The position numbers and the translations under genes are program-made. This document shows, in pieces, positions 44,154 through 53,074 of a DNA stretch of 64,000 bases (positions are counted from its first letter, which is position 1; each line of letters opens with the position of its first letter). The stretch comes from Shewanella sp. UCD-KL12 (GTDB taxonomy: Bacteria > Pseudomonadota > Gammaproteobacteria > Enterobacterales > Shewanellaceae), in contig NZ_MPHJ01000001.1 in NCBI RefSeq assembly GCF_001957125.1, positions 1,123,765-1,187,764 of the forward strand, given 5' to 3'. The notes beneath the pieces were generated by a model. It was not told the origin of the DNA and made no database searches. It saw only the letters and a list, made by a program, of their open reading frames with translations.

Positions 44154-45992
44154 ATGTCATCAGCGATTGGGAGTACAGCTTTAGAGGAGGTAACGGCCAA
44201 GTCTGCTAGTGCTTCGGCTGCATCCCATAATGGTCAACTGGCAGTGAATTCAGACTTGCCTTTGAATGGAGAGCTTGGAATTGCTGCGGGGCAATTTTCA
44301 GCTCAAGGGGCTAAGTCGACCAATGAAGATGCAATCGGCATTCGTATTCCAGATGGCATGATGCTGACAACCAAAGGTGCAGTATCAATAATTTGTGACG
44401 GTGTGAGCGCCGCAGAGGCCGCTGAAAAAGCCAGTTATATCAGTGTCAGTAATTTTATCTCGGATTACTACTCTACCCCAGATACCTGGAGTGTTGAAAA
44501 GTCCAGTAGCCAAGTACTCACTGCTTTGAATCGTTGGCTATATGGCCTAGGTCAAGATTATCGAGAAGCGCAGCGGGGTTATGTGTGTACCTTTACGGCT
44601 TTAGTTTTTAAATCTTGCAGTGCTCACTTGTTGCATGTGGGGGACTCAAGAGCCTATCGATTCAGAGCTGGAAAAATTGAGCGACTCAGCCGGGATCATG
44701 TCACCGTACTTGGTAAAGGCAAACGCTATCTGGCAAGAGCGCTAGGTTTAGATGTTAATCTGGATGTTGATTACCAAACGTTTGAGCTACAACAAGATGA
44801 CCTGTATCTGTTGACGACCGACGGGATCCACGATGTTATTAGTGATCAAGAGTTAGCGGCAAAGTTATTGAGGTTTAGCCGTCAAGCTGTCTCAATGAGA
44901 GACTTCGATCAATTTTGTCAGTCATTGTGCATTCAAGCTACCGATGCAGGTAGCTTAGATAATGTCAGCTGCCAGCTGTTATCTATCGATATGCTGCCTA
45001 AGCAAAATATCGATGATCTCTATCAGCAGTTATCCAAGTTGCCTTTTCCACCGCCTTTATCTGAAGGGATGAGGTTAGATGGTTATACCGTTGAGCAGGT
45101 ACTGCACCAAAGTCAGCGGAGTCAGGTGTATCTAGTATCAAACAGCGAAGGTAAAAAGCGATGTATTAAAACCCCCTCGGTTAATTACATTGACGATGGC
45201 GCTTATATCGAGCGGTTTATGCTCGAGAGCTGGATAGGCCACAGAATAAGTAGCCCTAATGTGGTTAAGTTATTGGATAGAGAGCGGGAAAAAAGTGCGC
45301 TGTATTATGTGACTGAACATCTTAATGGCATCTCATTAGCCACTTGGATAGCGCGTAACCCTAAGGCGTCGGTGCAGGAAGTACTCTTGCTGTTAAAACA
45401 GATAGAAACAGGGGTGAGGGCATTTCATCGTAAAGAGACTATTCATCAAGACTTAAAGCCTGACAATATTTTACTGACTTATGAAGGGCAAGTAAAAATT
45501 ATCGATTTTGGGTCATGTTATATCAAGGGCATTGCCGAAATAGCCACGCCGCTCGAGCGAGACATTATTTTAGGTACTGCAGACTATTCTGCCCCTGAGA
45601 GTGTACTTGGATACCGAGTCACGAATAAGGCTGATCTGTTTTCGATGGCAGTATTAACCTATGAGATGTTGACAGGTCAACTCCCCTTCAAAGGTAAGCT
45701 AGCACAATGCCGAACTAAATCTGATTATCTTAACTTAGAATATGTGCCCTGTTATGAGCTCAATCCGTTAATCCCATTATGGATGGATCCCCCTATAAAG
45801 AGAGCACTTAATTTCGATCCCTCAAGTCGTCAGGATGATACCAGTGAACTAATTTTTGAGCTTAAGCAACCCTTAGCTAATTGGGATAAACCTGAGATGG
45901 GACGTTCATTGTTAGAAAGAGACCCGGTTAGGTTCTGGCAAGGTATGACACTCATTTTTGGCATCACCACATTGCTGTTATTACTCAACTAA
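44154..45992 (+). CDS. Bifunctional PP2C phosphatase / Ser-Thr protein kinase
   Basis: A 612-residue fusion. The N-terminal PP2C domain (about 40-280) shows T-N-E-D-A, C-D-G-V, H-V-G-D-S-R-A-Y, T-D-G-I-H-D and D-N-V-S, the metal-binding Asp set. The kinase domain (about 305-580) has the Lys in R-C-I-K-T, the catalytic loop H-Q-D-L-K-P-D-N (Gln replaces the usual Arg of H-R-D), D-F-G, and G-T-A-D-Y-S-A-P-E. A single membrane segment closes the C-terminus, so both domains face the cytoplasm. AAAGGAA precedes the start. Similar genes sit beside nirBD/narK-type genes in other gammaproteobacteria, including Pseudomonas; the target is not known. Confidence 0.92.
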   Translation: MSSAIGSTALEEVTAKSASASAASHNGQLAVNSDLPLNGELGIAAGQFSAQGAKSTNEDAIGIRIPDGMMLTTKGAVSIICDGVSAAEAAEKASYISVSNFISDYYSTPDTWSVEKSSSQVLTALNRWLYGLGQDYREAQRGYVCTFTALVFKSCSAHLLHVGDSRAYRFRAGKIERLSRDHVTVLGKGKRYLARALGLDVNLDVDYQTFELQQDDLYLLTTDGIHDVISDQELAAKLLRFSRQAVSMRDFDQFCQSLCIQATDAGSLDNVSCQLLSIDMLPKQNIDDLYQQLSKLPFPPPLSEGMRLDGYTVEQVLHQSQRSQVYLVSNSEGKKRCIKTPSVNYIDDGAYIERFMLESWIGHRISSPNVVKLLDREREKSALYYVTEHLNGISLATWIARNPKASVQEVLLLLKQIETGVRAFHRKETIHQDLKPDNILLTYEGQVKIIDFGSCYIKGIAEIATPLERDIILGTADYSAPESVLGYRVTNKADLFSMAVLTYEMLTGQLPFKGKLAQCRTKSDYLNLEYVPCYELNPLIPLWMDPPIKRALNFDPSSRQDDTSELIFELKQPLANWDKPEMGRSLLERDPVRFWQGMTLIFGITTLLLLLN

Positions 45993-45993
45993 T

Positions 45994-46025
45994 CTTATAA
46001 CCAACTAACCTTATAACCAACTGAT
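45994..46025. repeat. 16-bp tandem repeat
   Basis: CTTATAACCAACTAAC followed by CTTATAACCAACTGAT, directly after the kinase gene stop. Confidence 0.8.
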
Positions 46026-46150
46026 TATATGCCAATTAAAGCCACTAACTATACTAAGGGATACTTGCCAGCTTGGGGTTTTTAATATAGGTTATTCTTA
46101 AATTAAGTTGATTTTGTACTAATAAATACTCATGGAGTTGGAGTTCTATT

Positions 46151-47335
46151 ATGTGTCGTACTGACCGCAGTAGCTTAAGATGGAGTTTAACTCTGCTAGT
46201 ACTTATATTACTGACAGCATGTTCAAGTTCGCCTTCTAAAAAATTAAATCTAAAACCGCAACTCCCACAAACCAATCAACAGCTTTTTCAGCTACCTGAT
46301 GAGCAAGTTCCATCACTTAGCCAATTAACCTCTCTTACTCCAATACAAGTGCAAGAGATTGAGGTATTCGTATCTCAGCCTGACATCAGAAAACTACCGA
46401 AAAATAAGCAAGTATTTGAATATTTATCAAAAAAATTGGTGAACTTTAATTATGAAGGCGTCAATTATACAGCGAGTGAAGCGATGGATAATGCGGGTGG
46501 GAACTGTATGTCACTAGCACTATTGACCTTTGCTGTTGCAAAACAGCTCGGGGTAAAATCGGCATTTCAAGTAATGCATACTGAGCCTATGTTGCTTGAG
46601 GTAACTGAAAATATTGCGGTGACCTCTGATCATGTTCGAACCTATCTGTATGAAGAGAGTAATGAGGTACAAAGTGCCACGACTCTTTTTTTTAACCGAG
46701 ACTATGTAATATTAGATTACTTCCCAGGACGTTACGATAGAACCGGCAAAGTTATCAATGAGCAACAGTTTTTTGCTATGTTTTATAGGAACCTTGCTGC
46801 AGATTCACTATTAGCGGGAAACTTTGACCTCGCCTACCAACTATTGGAGAAAGGGCTGAGTTATGATGAGTTGTATGCACCTCTTATCAATATGATGGCG
46901 ATAATTCATAGGCGCAAAGGTGATGAAGATACTGCAGAACGGATTTATCAATATGGTCTCGATGTAACGGATTCAAAAATTAGCTTATTGAGTAATTATT
47001 ACTTCCTATTATCAAAACAGGGCAACACTTTAGCCGCTGAGGAAATTAAGAAACAGCTGTTACAACTTGAAGATAGCAACCCCTATGATTGGTATCTGAT
47101 AGGGAAAAGTGCAATGAAAAATGGCGATTTTAAAAGCGCTGAAGTCTATTTTAATAAATTTTTGAATAATACCCCCTATTATCATCAAGCTTATTTTGAC
47201 TTGGCTAAAGCACAATACGCCATGGGTAGAGAAGTATTAGCGAAGAGTTCAATCAAGTTAGCGTTAGAATACGCTGAGCTACCACAGAGCCAAAAACAAT
47301 ACCTAGCAAAACTGAACTGGCTGGAGCAGATGTAA
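46151..47335 (+). CDS. Lipoprotein with transglutaminase-like and TPR regions
   Basis: A 394-residue protein with a lipobox (L-L-T-A-C, Cys24). Residues about 85-200 look like a transglutaminase-like fold, with candidate Cys (G-G-N-C-M-S-L-A), His (S-D-H-V-R-T) and Asp (V-I-L-D-Y). From about 215 several tetratricopeptide-type helices follow (N-F-D-L-A-Y-Q-L-L-E-K-G-L, G-D-F-K-S-A-E-V-Y-F-N-K-F-L). Membrane attachment in the periplasm is likely. Function is unknown. It precedes the curli locus by 434 bp in the same orientation, but no evidence ties it to curli. Confidence 0.75.
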   Translation: MCRTDRSSLRWSLTLLVLILLTACSSSPSKKLNLKPQLPQTNQQLFQLPDEQVPSLSQLTSLTPIQVQEIEVFVSQPDIRKLPKNKQVFEYLSKKLVNFNYEGVNYTASEAMDNAGGNCMSLALLTFAVAKQLGVKSAFQVMHTEPMLLEVTENIAVTSDHVRTYLYEESNEVQSATTLFFNRDYVILDYFPGRYDRTGKVINEQQFFAMFYRNLAADSLLAGNFDLAYQLLEKGLSYDELYAPLINMMAIIHRRKGDEDTAERIYQYGLDVTDSKISLLSNYYFLLSKQGNTLAAEEIKKQLLQLEDSNPYDWYLIGKSAMKNGDFKSAEVYFNKFLNNTPYYHQAYFDLAKAQYAMGREVLAKSSIKLALEYAELPQSQKQYLAKLNWLEQM

Positions 47336-47769
47336 GTCTGGTTAGTCGATGTTGAGTTGAAGCTTGATAAAAGTCATCATTCCAAAGCGTTAGTCATTTA
47401 TTTCCTCTTTTATAGCTTCTAGGCTTGTAGGTATAAAGTTTTATAAGCCCTAGTTGTTTAGTCTATTCCCCCCCCTCAAAAACGATCCCTTTGGTTAAGA
47501 GTTGTTAATACTCTAGAGGGATGATGTTGACCTGTTTACTCCTCATAATAGCCTGCAATTAAACTTGATAATCATAATTAGACAGGTTGAATATAGCGAG
47601 ATGATGGGTTTAACCTTCTTATTTTACTATCAAGTTAATTATGTTTGGAAGTAAGTATTTCAATATGTTGTTTGTCTAGATAATGATTCGGTATGACCTA
47701 GTGAGTTCGCTACATAGTGATAACGCTTTGTCAGCCATTAACTAAGCTATGGAAAAGGAAGTCAGGGAA
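47336..47769. promoter_or_regulatory. Upstream region of the curli locus
   Basis: AT-rich, 434 bp, no gene seen. It contains ATGATGTTGA at 47521-47530, a 10-mer found again upstream of the second csgB-like gene (52442-52451). A C8 run lies at 47468-47475. A promoter for csgA-1 must lie here, but no clear -10/-35 pair stands out. Confidence 0.4.
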
Positions 47770-49506
47770 ATGAAACATTCTAAAATTGCGCTATTAGTTT
47801 CGGCTGCACTATTTGCATCATTCGGAGCAAATGCAGACAGTACTGAAAACAGAGCTACTGTTGACCAAAATGGTACAAGTAACTCTGCAACAGTCACACA
47901 AGTTGATGAAAGTGTTAATAATGACGTGACAATCAATCAAATTGGTACAAGCAACGTTGCAAACGCAACCCAGGCTCGTACTTCTGAATCTACCGCAGAT
48001 ATTGACCAAGATGGTGAAAGAAACTTAGCAACTGTAGAACAGTCAGATGCAACTCAAACTTCTGTTGCGACAGTGGATACTATTGGTTCAGACAATAAAG
48101 CTTATGTTACACAGAAGCTAAATAACGCTCTTGCTGCTACTGCAACAGTGACCCAAAGAGGTGATACAAATACTGCAACAATTACTCAGAATAACGGTGA
48201 TGCAGCGGTCTCTACTATCACTCAAAATGGTAATGGTGATATTGCAGAAGTTGATAACTTCTGGTCTGATAATGCAACCGCTACAATCGAGCAAAACCTA
48301 GGTACGGGTAATAGTGCGATTATTTCTCAAAATGATTCAGATTCAGCAGCGGCCGACCTAACTCAAACTGGTGCAGGCAACATAGGTTCAATTACTCAGA
48401 ACACTGGCAACGGAATGCATAGCGCAGGATCTGATACAACTAACGCTTCATTAACTCAAACTGGTAATACTAACAATAGTACTGTTAGTCAGACTGCTAT
48501 GTACAACAGCGCTGTTGTACTACAAGAGGGTGACTTAAACACGGCTAATGTAAAACAAAGTGCTGAATCAAATAGCGCTGATGTCTTTCAAGGCGGTAAT
48601 TCTAACATAGCTAACGTTGACCAAACAGCTACAGCTAATACAGCTGATGTTGATCAAGATGGTAATGAGAATGAAGCTGATATTGACCAAACAGGTGCCA
48701 GTAACAGTGTGACTGTTGCGCAAACAAGCTCAGGCAGTTTTGCAAAGGTTGCTCAAATAGGTGAGAGTAACGGAGCGACTGTGGCGCAATCAGGCGCTGA
48801 TCACAAAGCGACAATTACTCAAAGTGATTTTTCGAATATAGCTGGTGTGACTCAGTCAGGTTTGAATAACTCACTGACTTTAGTTCAAAGTGGTAGCGAT
48901 TTAGGCTTAGGTAATACTGCTACAGTCTCTCAAGGTGGTACAAATGATATTGCGACGCTAAGTCAGATTGGTAACTCAAACCAAGTGGTTATAGCACAAG
49001 GGGCCGATAGTCATGATAATACTATCTCTGTTAGTCAATCTGGCCAAGAAAACTATGTGGGTGCAGCAAGTTTTGGTGGCGGTAACAGTGTAACAACAAT
49101 TACTCAAACGGGTGATAGAAACAGTGTTTCTGAAAACCCAAATGCAAGTAACATACACGGTAGTGGTGTTGGTTCAGCTACTTATGGTTCAGACAATACG
49201 TTAAATATAGCTCAGAGTGGTGATGACAACACGGCTTATGCAGACTCTTCAAATGACGGCTCTATAGTAGATATTGCACAAGATGGTGAGTTTAATGATG
49301 CTGCAGTAGAATCTTGGTGGGGTAGTGATAACGAGATATTTGTCTCTCAAGTTGGTAATAACCATATAACTGATGTGTTTGTAGATGGTGGAAGTAGTAA
49401 TCATGTTAATGTGACTCAAACTGACTCATACAACACTGCAACTGTTACCAGCGTTGGTTCTTCTAACAGCGTAACAATCACGCAGGGAACTGTTCCTACA
49501 ATATAA
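47770..49506 (+). CDS. csgA: Giant curlin, CsgA-like (copy 1)
   Basis: Secreted amyloid fibre subunit. The 578-residue protein has a Sec signal (1-22, F-G-A-N-A-D) and then only curlin repeats of the type x-A-x-V-x-Q-x-G-x-x-N-x-A. By length this is about 24 units of 22 residues, compared with 5 in E. coli CsgA. It is rich in N, Q, S, T, G and D, acidic, and without Cys. It begins MKHSKIALLVSAAL, almost identical to copy 2. The start at 47770 follows AGGGA; an upstream in-frame ATG (47749) is less likely. It has its own terminator and no adjacent csgB, unlike copies 2 and 3. Confidence 0.9.
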   Translation: MKHSKIALLVSAALFASFGANADSTENRATVDQNGTSNSATVTQVDESVNNDVTINQIGTSNVANATQARTSESTADIDQDGERNLATVEQSDATQTSVATVDTIGSDNKAYVTQKLNNALAATATVTQRGDTNTATITQNNGDAAVSTITQNGNGDIAEVDNFWSDNATATIEQNLGTGNSAIISQNDSDSAAADLTQTGAGNIGSITQNTGNGMHSAGSDTTNASLTQTGNTNNSTVSQTAMYNSAVVLQEGDLNTANVKQSAESNSADVFQGGNSNIANVDQTATANTADVDQDGNENEADIDQTGASNSVTVAQTSSGSFAKVAQIGESNGATVAQSGADHKATITQSDFSNIAGVTQSGLNNSLTLVQSGSDLGLGNTATVSQGGTNDIATLSQIGNSNQVVIAQGADSHDNTISVSQSGQENYVGAASFGGGNSVTTITQTGDRNSVSENPNASNIHGSGVGSATYGSDNTLNIAQSGDDNTAYADSSNDGSIVDIAQDGEFNDAAVESWWGSDNEIFVSQVGNNHITDVFVDGGSSNHVNVTQTDSYNTATVTSVGSSNSVTITQGTVPTI

Positions 49507-49524
49507 ACTTTTTTATATTGAGGT

Positions 49525-49550
49525 AAAAAAAGGGCTTCGGCCCTTTTTTT
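49525..49550 (+). terminator. Intrinsic terminator after csgA-1
   Basis: AAAAAAAGGGC-TTCG-GCCCTTTTTTT. It makes csgA-1 a separate unit. Confidence 0.9.
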
Positions 49551-49895
49551 CTGCCTTAAACATCTTGTATAGAGAGTGGATATGAACTTATTACTTATCT
49601 CTATATCAGAGCAATGTCAGTTTTATAGTTAACTCTGAGAATTAAGTGGGTATTGGCTATCTATACTGTTTGTCTTTTTTATGGGAGTAGGTTGCACTGC
49701 TTTATGTTTGTAGTTCTGTTTTTTACACTGAAATCAATAAGTTTGGTGGAATAATTTAATAGTATAAAAGTATTATTTCAGATCGAAATATACAACTTTA
49801 TGATGTCTGGGTTAATACTTTGAGTGGACGCTGCTAGTAATTTATCCCTACATAATCAACACCATTAATAAAACACTGGTTTATGAGTTTTGTTT
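49551..49895. promoter_or_regulatory. Region before the first csgB-like gene
   Basis: 345 bp without a gene, AT-rich. It includes a dyad TATTTC-AGATC-GAAATA at 49774-49790 and ATGATGT at 49800. A promoter for csgB-1/csgA-2 should lie here. Confidence 0.4.
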
Positions 49896-50453
49896 ATGGA
49901 CAAGCATTCGCACGGACAGCGTAATCAAGGATACCCCCTAAAAGCTAAAGCGCTAACTCGTTTATGCTACATCTTCGTGTTCTTTATGCTTCCTTTCTAC
50001 ATCCATGCTAATCCAGATATAAGTTCCCATGATGAGCTATTTAGTCAGGATAACTCAGTCTATAGCGTACAAACCGGTAGCAATCTAAATACTTGGGTTG
50101 ACCAAAATGGGCAATCTAATCGAGCGTTTGTATCGCAACAAGGCTCGGTGAGTTCATTTGTTGTTGAGCAGCAAGGGCTCTCAAATCAAATTTATTCAAG
50201 CCAAACTGGTGCCCAAATCGAAGCGCATATCTTACAGAGTGGAATTGGTAACCTTGTTATTTCGAGTCAAACAGGGACTGGATTAATGCTTGATGTTTCA
50301 CAAATTGGTTATGGTAATCAGGCATACATAGCACAAACAGGACATGAAAATTCAATCCTCATTCAGCAGTACGGTACTGGTCATACGGTCAGTGTTGCTC
50401 AGTGGGGGAGTTCGCAAACAGCGGTGGTGACCCAAGGTCAAGCATCGGATTAA
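49896..50453 (+). CDS. csgB: Curli minor subunit, CsgB-like (copy 1)
   Basis: A 185-residue curlin-repeat protein, probably the nucleator that anchors and seeds fibres. After a signal sequence (about 20-38) come about six repeats, such as V-D-Q-N-G-Q-S-N-R-A-F-V-S-Q. The last repeat ends A-Q-W-G-S-S-Q-T-A-V-V-T-Q-G. The same ending occurs in copy 2 but not in the long curlins, and a distinct C-terminal repeat is a feature of CsgB. ATG 49896 is used; a TTG two codons earlier is possible. It is followed by csgA-2 after 17 bp with a good AGGGA site. Confidence 0.85.
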   Translation: MDKHSHGQRNQGYPLKAKALTRLCYIFVFFMLPFYIHANPDISSHDELFSQDNSVYSVQTGSNLNTWVDQNGQSNRAFVSQQGSVSSFVVEQQGLSNQIYSSQTGAQIEAHILQSGIGNLVISSQTGTGLMLDVSQIGYGNQAYIAQTGHENSILIQQYGTGHTVSVAQWGSSQTAVVTQGQASD

Positions 50454-50470
50454 AGAAAGGGAATAGGGAA

Positions 50471-52099
50471 ATGAAACATTCTAAAATCGCACTATTAGTA
50501 TCGGCAGCCTTGATGGTATCAACAGGCGCTTTAGCTGAAGGCAGCACAGATAATTTAGCAACCGTTAATCAAGATGGCACTGGAAACTCTGCAACTGTTA
50601 CTCAATCGCTAGAGAGCTCACTTAATGATGTGACAATTGATCAGATTGGCTCTGGTAACATTGCTTCTGCGACACAATCTAATACCCAAGATACAAGTGC
50701 AGATATTGATCAAGATGGCGCGGATAATAGAGCTTATATCACACAAAAAGATACCGCCGATACATCACTCGCAACAGTTAATACAGTGGGAGATGGTAAC
50801 TTAGCAACAATTCTTCAGGAAAATGGCACTGAAGAGGGCGCTCATGCCTTGATCACTCAAAATGGCAGCGGTAACGTCGCTGAAGTTTCTCAGAACAGTG
50901 CCGATGCATCGCTTTCTAGTATCGATCAAAATGGTAGTGGTGATGAGGCTAGAATTAATAATCAGCAAACTGATAGGGCTGTTGCAACCATTACCCAGAA
51001 TATTGGAGGTGGTAACTACGGCTTTATTGGTCAGACAGATTCTGACTATGCATCAGCAATTGTCACACAAACAGGTAGTGGTAACTCCGGTATTATATTT
51101 CAGACAACGACCGCTGATGATTGGTCAGAAACTGATGATACTCAAGCGACAATCACACAAACTGGTAATAATAACGTTGGTGATATAGAGCAGAACGCTA
51201 AACATAATGACGCGACAGTGACTCAAAGTGGTAACGGTAACTCAGGCACCATTGCACAAAATAATGAGAGTAATCTTGCTGAAGTCACTCAAACGGGTGA
51301 TAGAAATATCACTTATGTTACACAGTCAGATGGTAATACTGCACAAGTCAATCAAATTAGTGATGACAGTAAGGTGTTAGTGATGCAGCTCTCTGCAGAT
51401 AATCTAGCAACTGTTGATCAGTCTGGAACTTTCCAAACGGCTAATGTTTATCAGTATGGTGGTGGCAATAGTGCCGATATTGATCAAAGCAATAATGGTA
51501 ACACGGCTAATGTGTCTCAAACGGCTACCGATCCTGGGTTTGGTAACTACTCGAAGGTTGAACAATACGGTGATAGCGACACATCATCTGTTGAACAAAA
51601 CGGCACGAGTAACAATACAACGATTTATCAAGGTTTAGGCAGTCATGACAGTGAGATCACGGTTAGTCAAACAGGTGATGCTCACTACGCTGGTGTAGTT
51701 ACCGCCTTTGGGGGAGATAACACTGTTAGTGTTACCCAAACTGGTGAAGGCCAATCTTTGACTGGTTCTATAGGTTACTCTGGAACTTTAGGTGACAGTA
51801 ACACGCTAACAGTCAACCAACATGGCACAGACAATAGCGCAGAATCAATCTCCGGTTTTAGTGGTTCCAATGTTGATCTACTACAAGATGGGCAAGATAA
51901 CTTTATCAGTGCCGTTGCCCTTGGTGAGCAAAACATGATTGATGTAGACCAGATTGGTTCAAATCATAAAGCCAATGTCTTTGTTGGGTATGGCCTAGGT
52001 AACAGTGCAACAATTCATCAATATGATGCAAGTAACACTGCAACTGTTTCGAGTATTGGTGCTGGTAACACGGTTGTAGTTACTCAAGGTTCAATTTAA
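50471..52099 (+). CDS. csgA: Giant curlin, CsgA-like (copy 2)
   Basis: A 542-residue secreted curlin, about 23 repeats. The signal (1-21, G-A-L-A-E-G) is nearly the same as in copy 1. The body has the same Q/N ladder and acidic, Cys-free composition, so it should form amyloid fibres with the CsgB-like protein just upstream. The start at 50471 follows AGGGAA; an in-frame ATG inside csgB-1 is rejected. The repeats are diverged from copies 1 and 3 (for example Q-I-S-D-D-S-K-V-L-V-M-Q). A hairpin terminator follows. Confidence 0.9.
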   Translation: MKHSKIALLVSAALMVSTGALAEGSTDNLATVNQDGTGNSATVTQSLESSLNDVTIDQIGSGNIASATQSNTQDTSADIDQDGADNRAYITQKDTADTSLATVNTVGDGNLATILQENGTEEGAHALITQNGSGNVAEVSQNSADASLSSIDQNGSGDEARINNQQTDRAVATITQNIGGGNYGFIGQTDSDYASAIVTQTGSGNSGIIFQTTTADDWSETDDTQATITQTGNNNVGDIEQNAKHNDATVTQSGNGNSGTIAQNNESNLAEVTQTGDRNITYVTQSDGNTAQVNQISDDSKVLVMQLSADNLATVDQSGTFQTANVYQYGGGNSADIDQSNNGNTANVSQTATDPGFGNYSKVEQYGDSDTSSVEQNGTSNNTTIYQGLGSHDSEITVSQTGDAHYAGVVTAFGGDNTVSVTQTGEGQSLTGSIGYSGTLGDSNTLTVNQHGTDNSAESISGFSGSNVDLLQDGQDNFISAVALGEQNMIDVDQIGSNHKANVFVGYGLGNSATIHQYDASNTATVSSIGAGNTVVVTQGSI

Positions 52100-52121
52100 A
52101 ACGTTAACTCATATTTACCGA

Positions 52122-52160
52122 CTAAATTGGAGAGGGTAAGTACCTCTTCAATTTAGTTTT
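52122..52160 (+). terminator. Intrinsic terminator after csgA-2
   Basis: CTAAATTG-g-AGAGG / CCTCT-t-CAATTTAG followed by TTTT. Confidence 0.85.
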
Positions 52161-52508
52161 ACCCCTATCTCTTTCACTTCCTTTTCTTATAGAGCTTGTG
52201 AGTCACTATTCCTATCGTTTGAATATAAACATGACTATTAGTGACTTAGTCGTTATCAACGAATCACCTAGTAATATATCCAAATCCTTGTCTGTGGGTG
52301 TCCTTTCAATAGAGCATATGAAGCAAAGTTGGCTATCCAGCTTTAGTGTCAACAGTACTGTCACTTTGGTTGTAGTAGTTAAGTATTAGTACACCATGCA
52401 GAATACAATCTTTGTGTCATTTCCCTTCATACTTTTGGTTGATGATGTTGAATCCAGTTAACGAGATACTAGCGCCAATTATTTGACTTAGTTCAAGCAG
52501 GATGCGAG
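52161..52508. promoter_or_regulatory. Region before the second csgB-like gene
   Basis: 348 bp. It carries ATGATGTTGA (52442-52451), which is shared with the csgA-1 upstream region. A 63-residue GTG-start frame (52198-52389) crosses it but has no ribosome site or family match and is not called. Confidence 0.4.
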
Positions 52509-53057
52509 ATGTTAGCTAAACAGGGTTGTCAACGAAATGCTAAACAAAGCAAGAAGAACTACAGTGCGACTTTTCTTTTTGTAGGCCTACTTTTTTCTCC
52601 ACTATCCCATGCTGATGAAGATATCAGTTCTTTCGATGAGCTGTCTGGCGGCGATAACCTAGCATCGGTTAGTCAAGTCGGCGATAGCCACTTTGCAACC
52701 GTAAGCCAACAAGGTCTGAGTAACGAGTTATACCTGAGTCAAAGTGGGTTTAATAACTCTCTTACTGCCAGTCAGCAAGGTGTCGGTAACGAACTTTTGT
52801 TACTTCAGTCAGGCTCAGATATCGAAGCTAGCATTGTTCAGATAGGATACGGAAATTTAGTTCAAGCTAGTCAATTAGGTACCGCTTTAGCGCTTGATGT
52901 GACCCAAAACGGTTACGACAACCAAGCCTATATTCATCAGACTGGATATGAAAATTCAGTTTTGATCCAACAAAACGGATCTGGTCATGTAGTCGGTGTG
53001 GCTCAGTGGGGCAGTTCACAAACTGCGGTTATCACCCAAGGCCATACATCTAACTAA
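52509..53057 (+). CDS. csgB: Curli minor subunit, CsgB-like (copy 2)
   Basis: A 182-residue paralogue of the first CsgB-like protein. It shares the D-I-S-S-x-D-E-L start of the mature chain and the A-Q-W-G-S-S-Q-T-A-V-I-T-Q-G ending. Residues 1-36 form the signal region (S-P-L-S-H-A-D), followed by about six repeats. AGGATGCGAG precedes the start. csgA-3 follows after 17 bp. The gene order and the shared features suggest that the csgB-A pair was duplicated as a unit. Confidence 0.87.
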   Translation: MLAKQGCQRNAKQSKKNYSATFLFVGLLFSPLSHADEDISSFDELSGGDNLASVSQVGDSHFATVSQQGLSNELYLSQSGFNNSLTASQQGVGNELLLLQSGSDIEASIVQIGYGNLVQASQLGTALALDVTQNGYDNQAYIHQTGYENSVLIQQNGSGHVVGVAQWGSSQTAVITQGHTSN

Positions 53058-53074
53058 GGAAAGGGAAAACACCA

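Noticed and set aside
52198..52389. 63-residue GTG-start frame between csgA-2 and csgB-2
   Set aside because: No ribosome site, no family, and it covers the likely promoter region.
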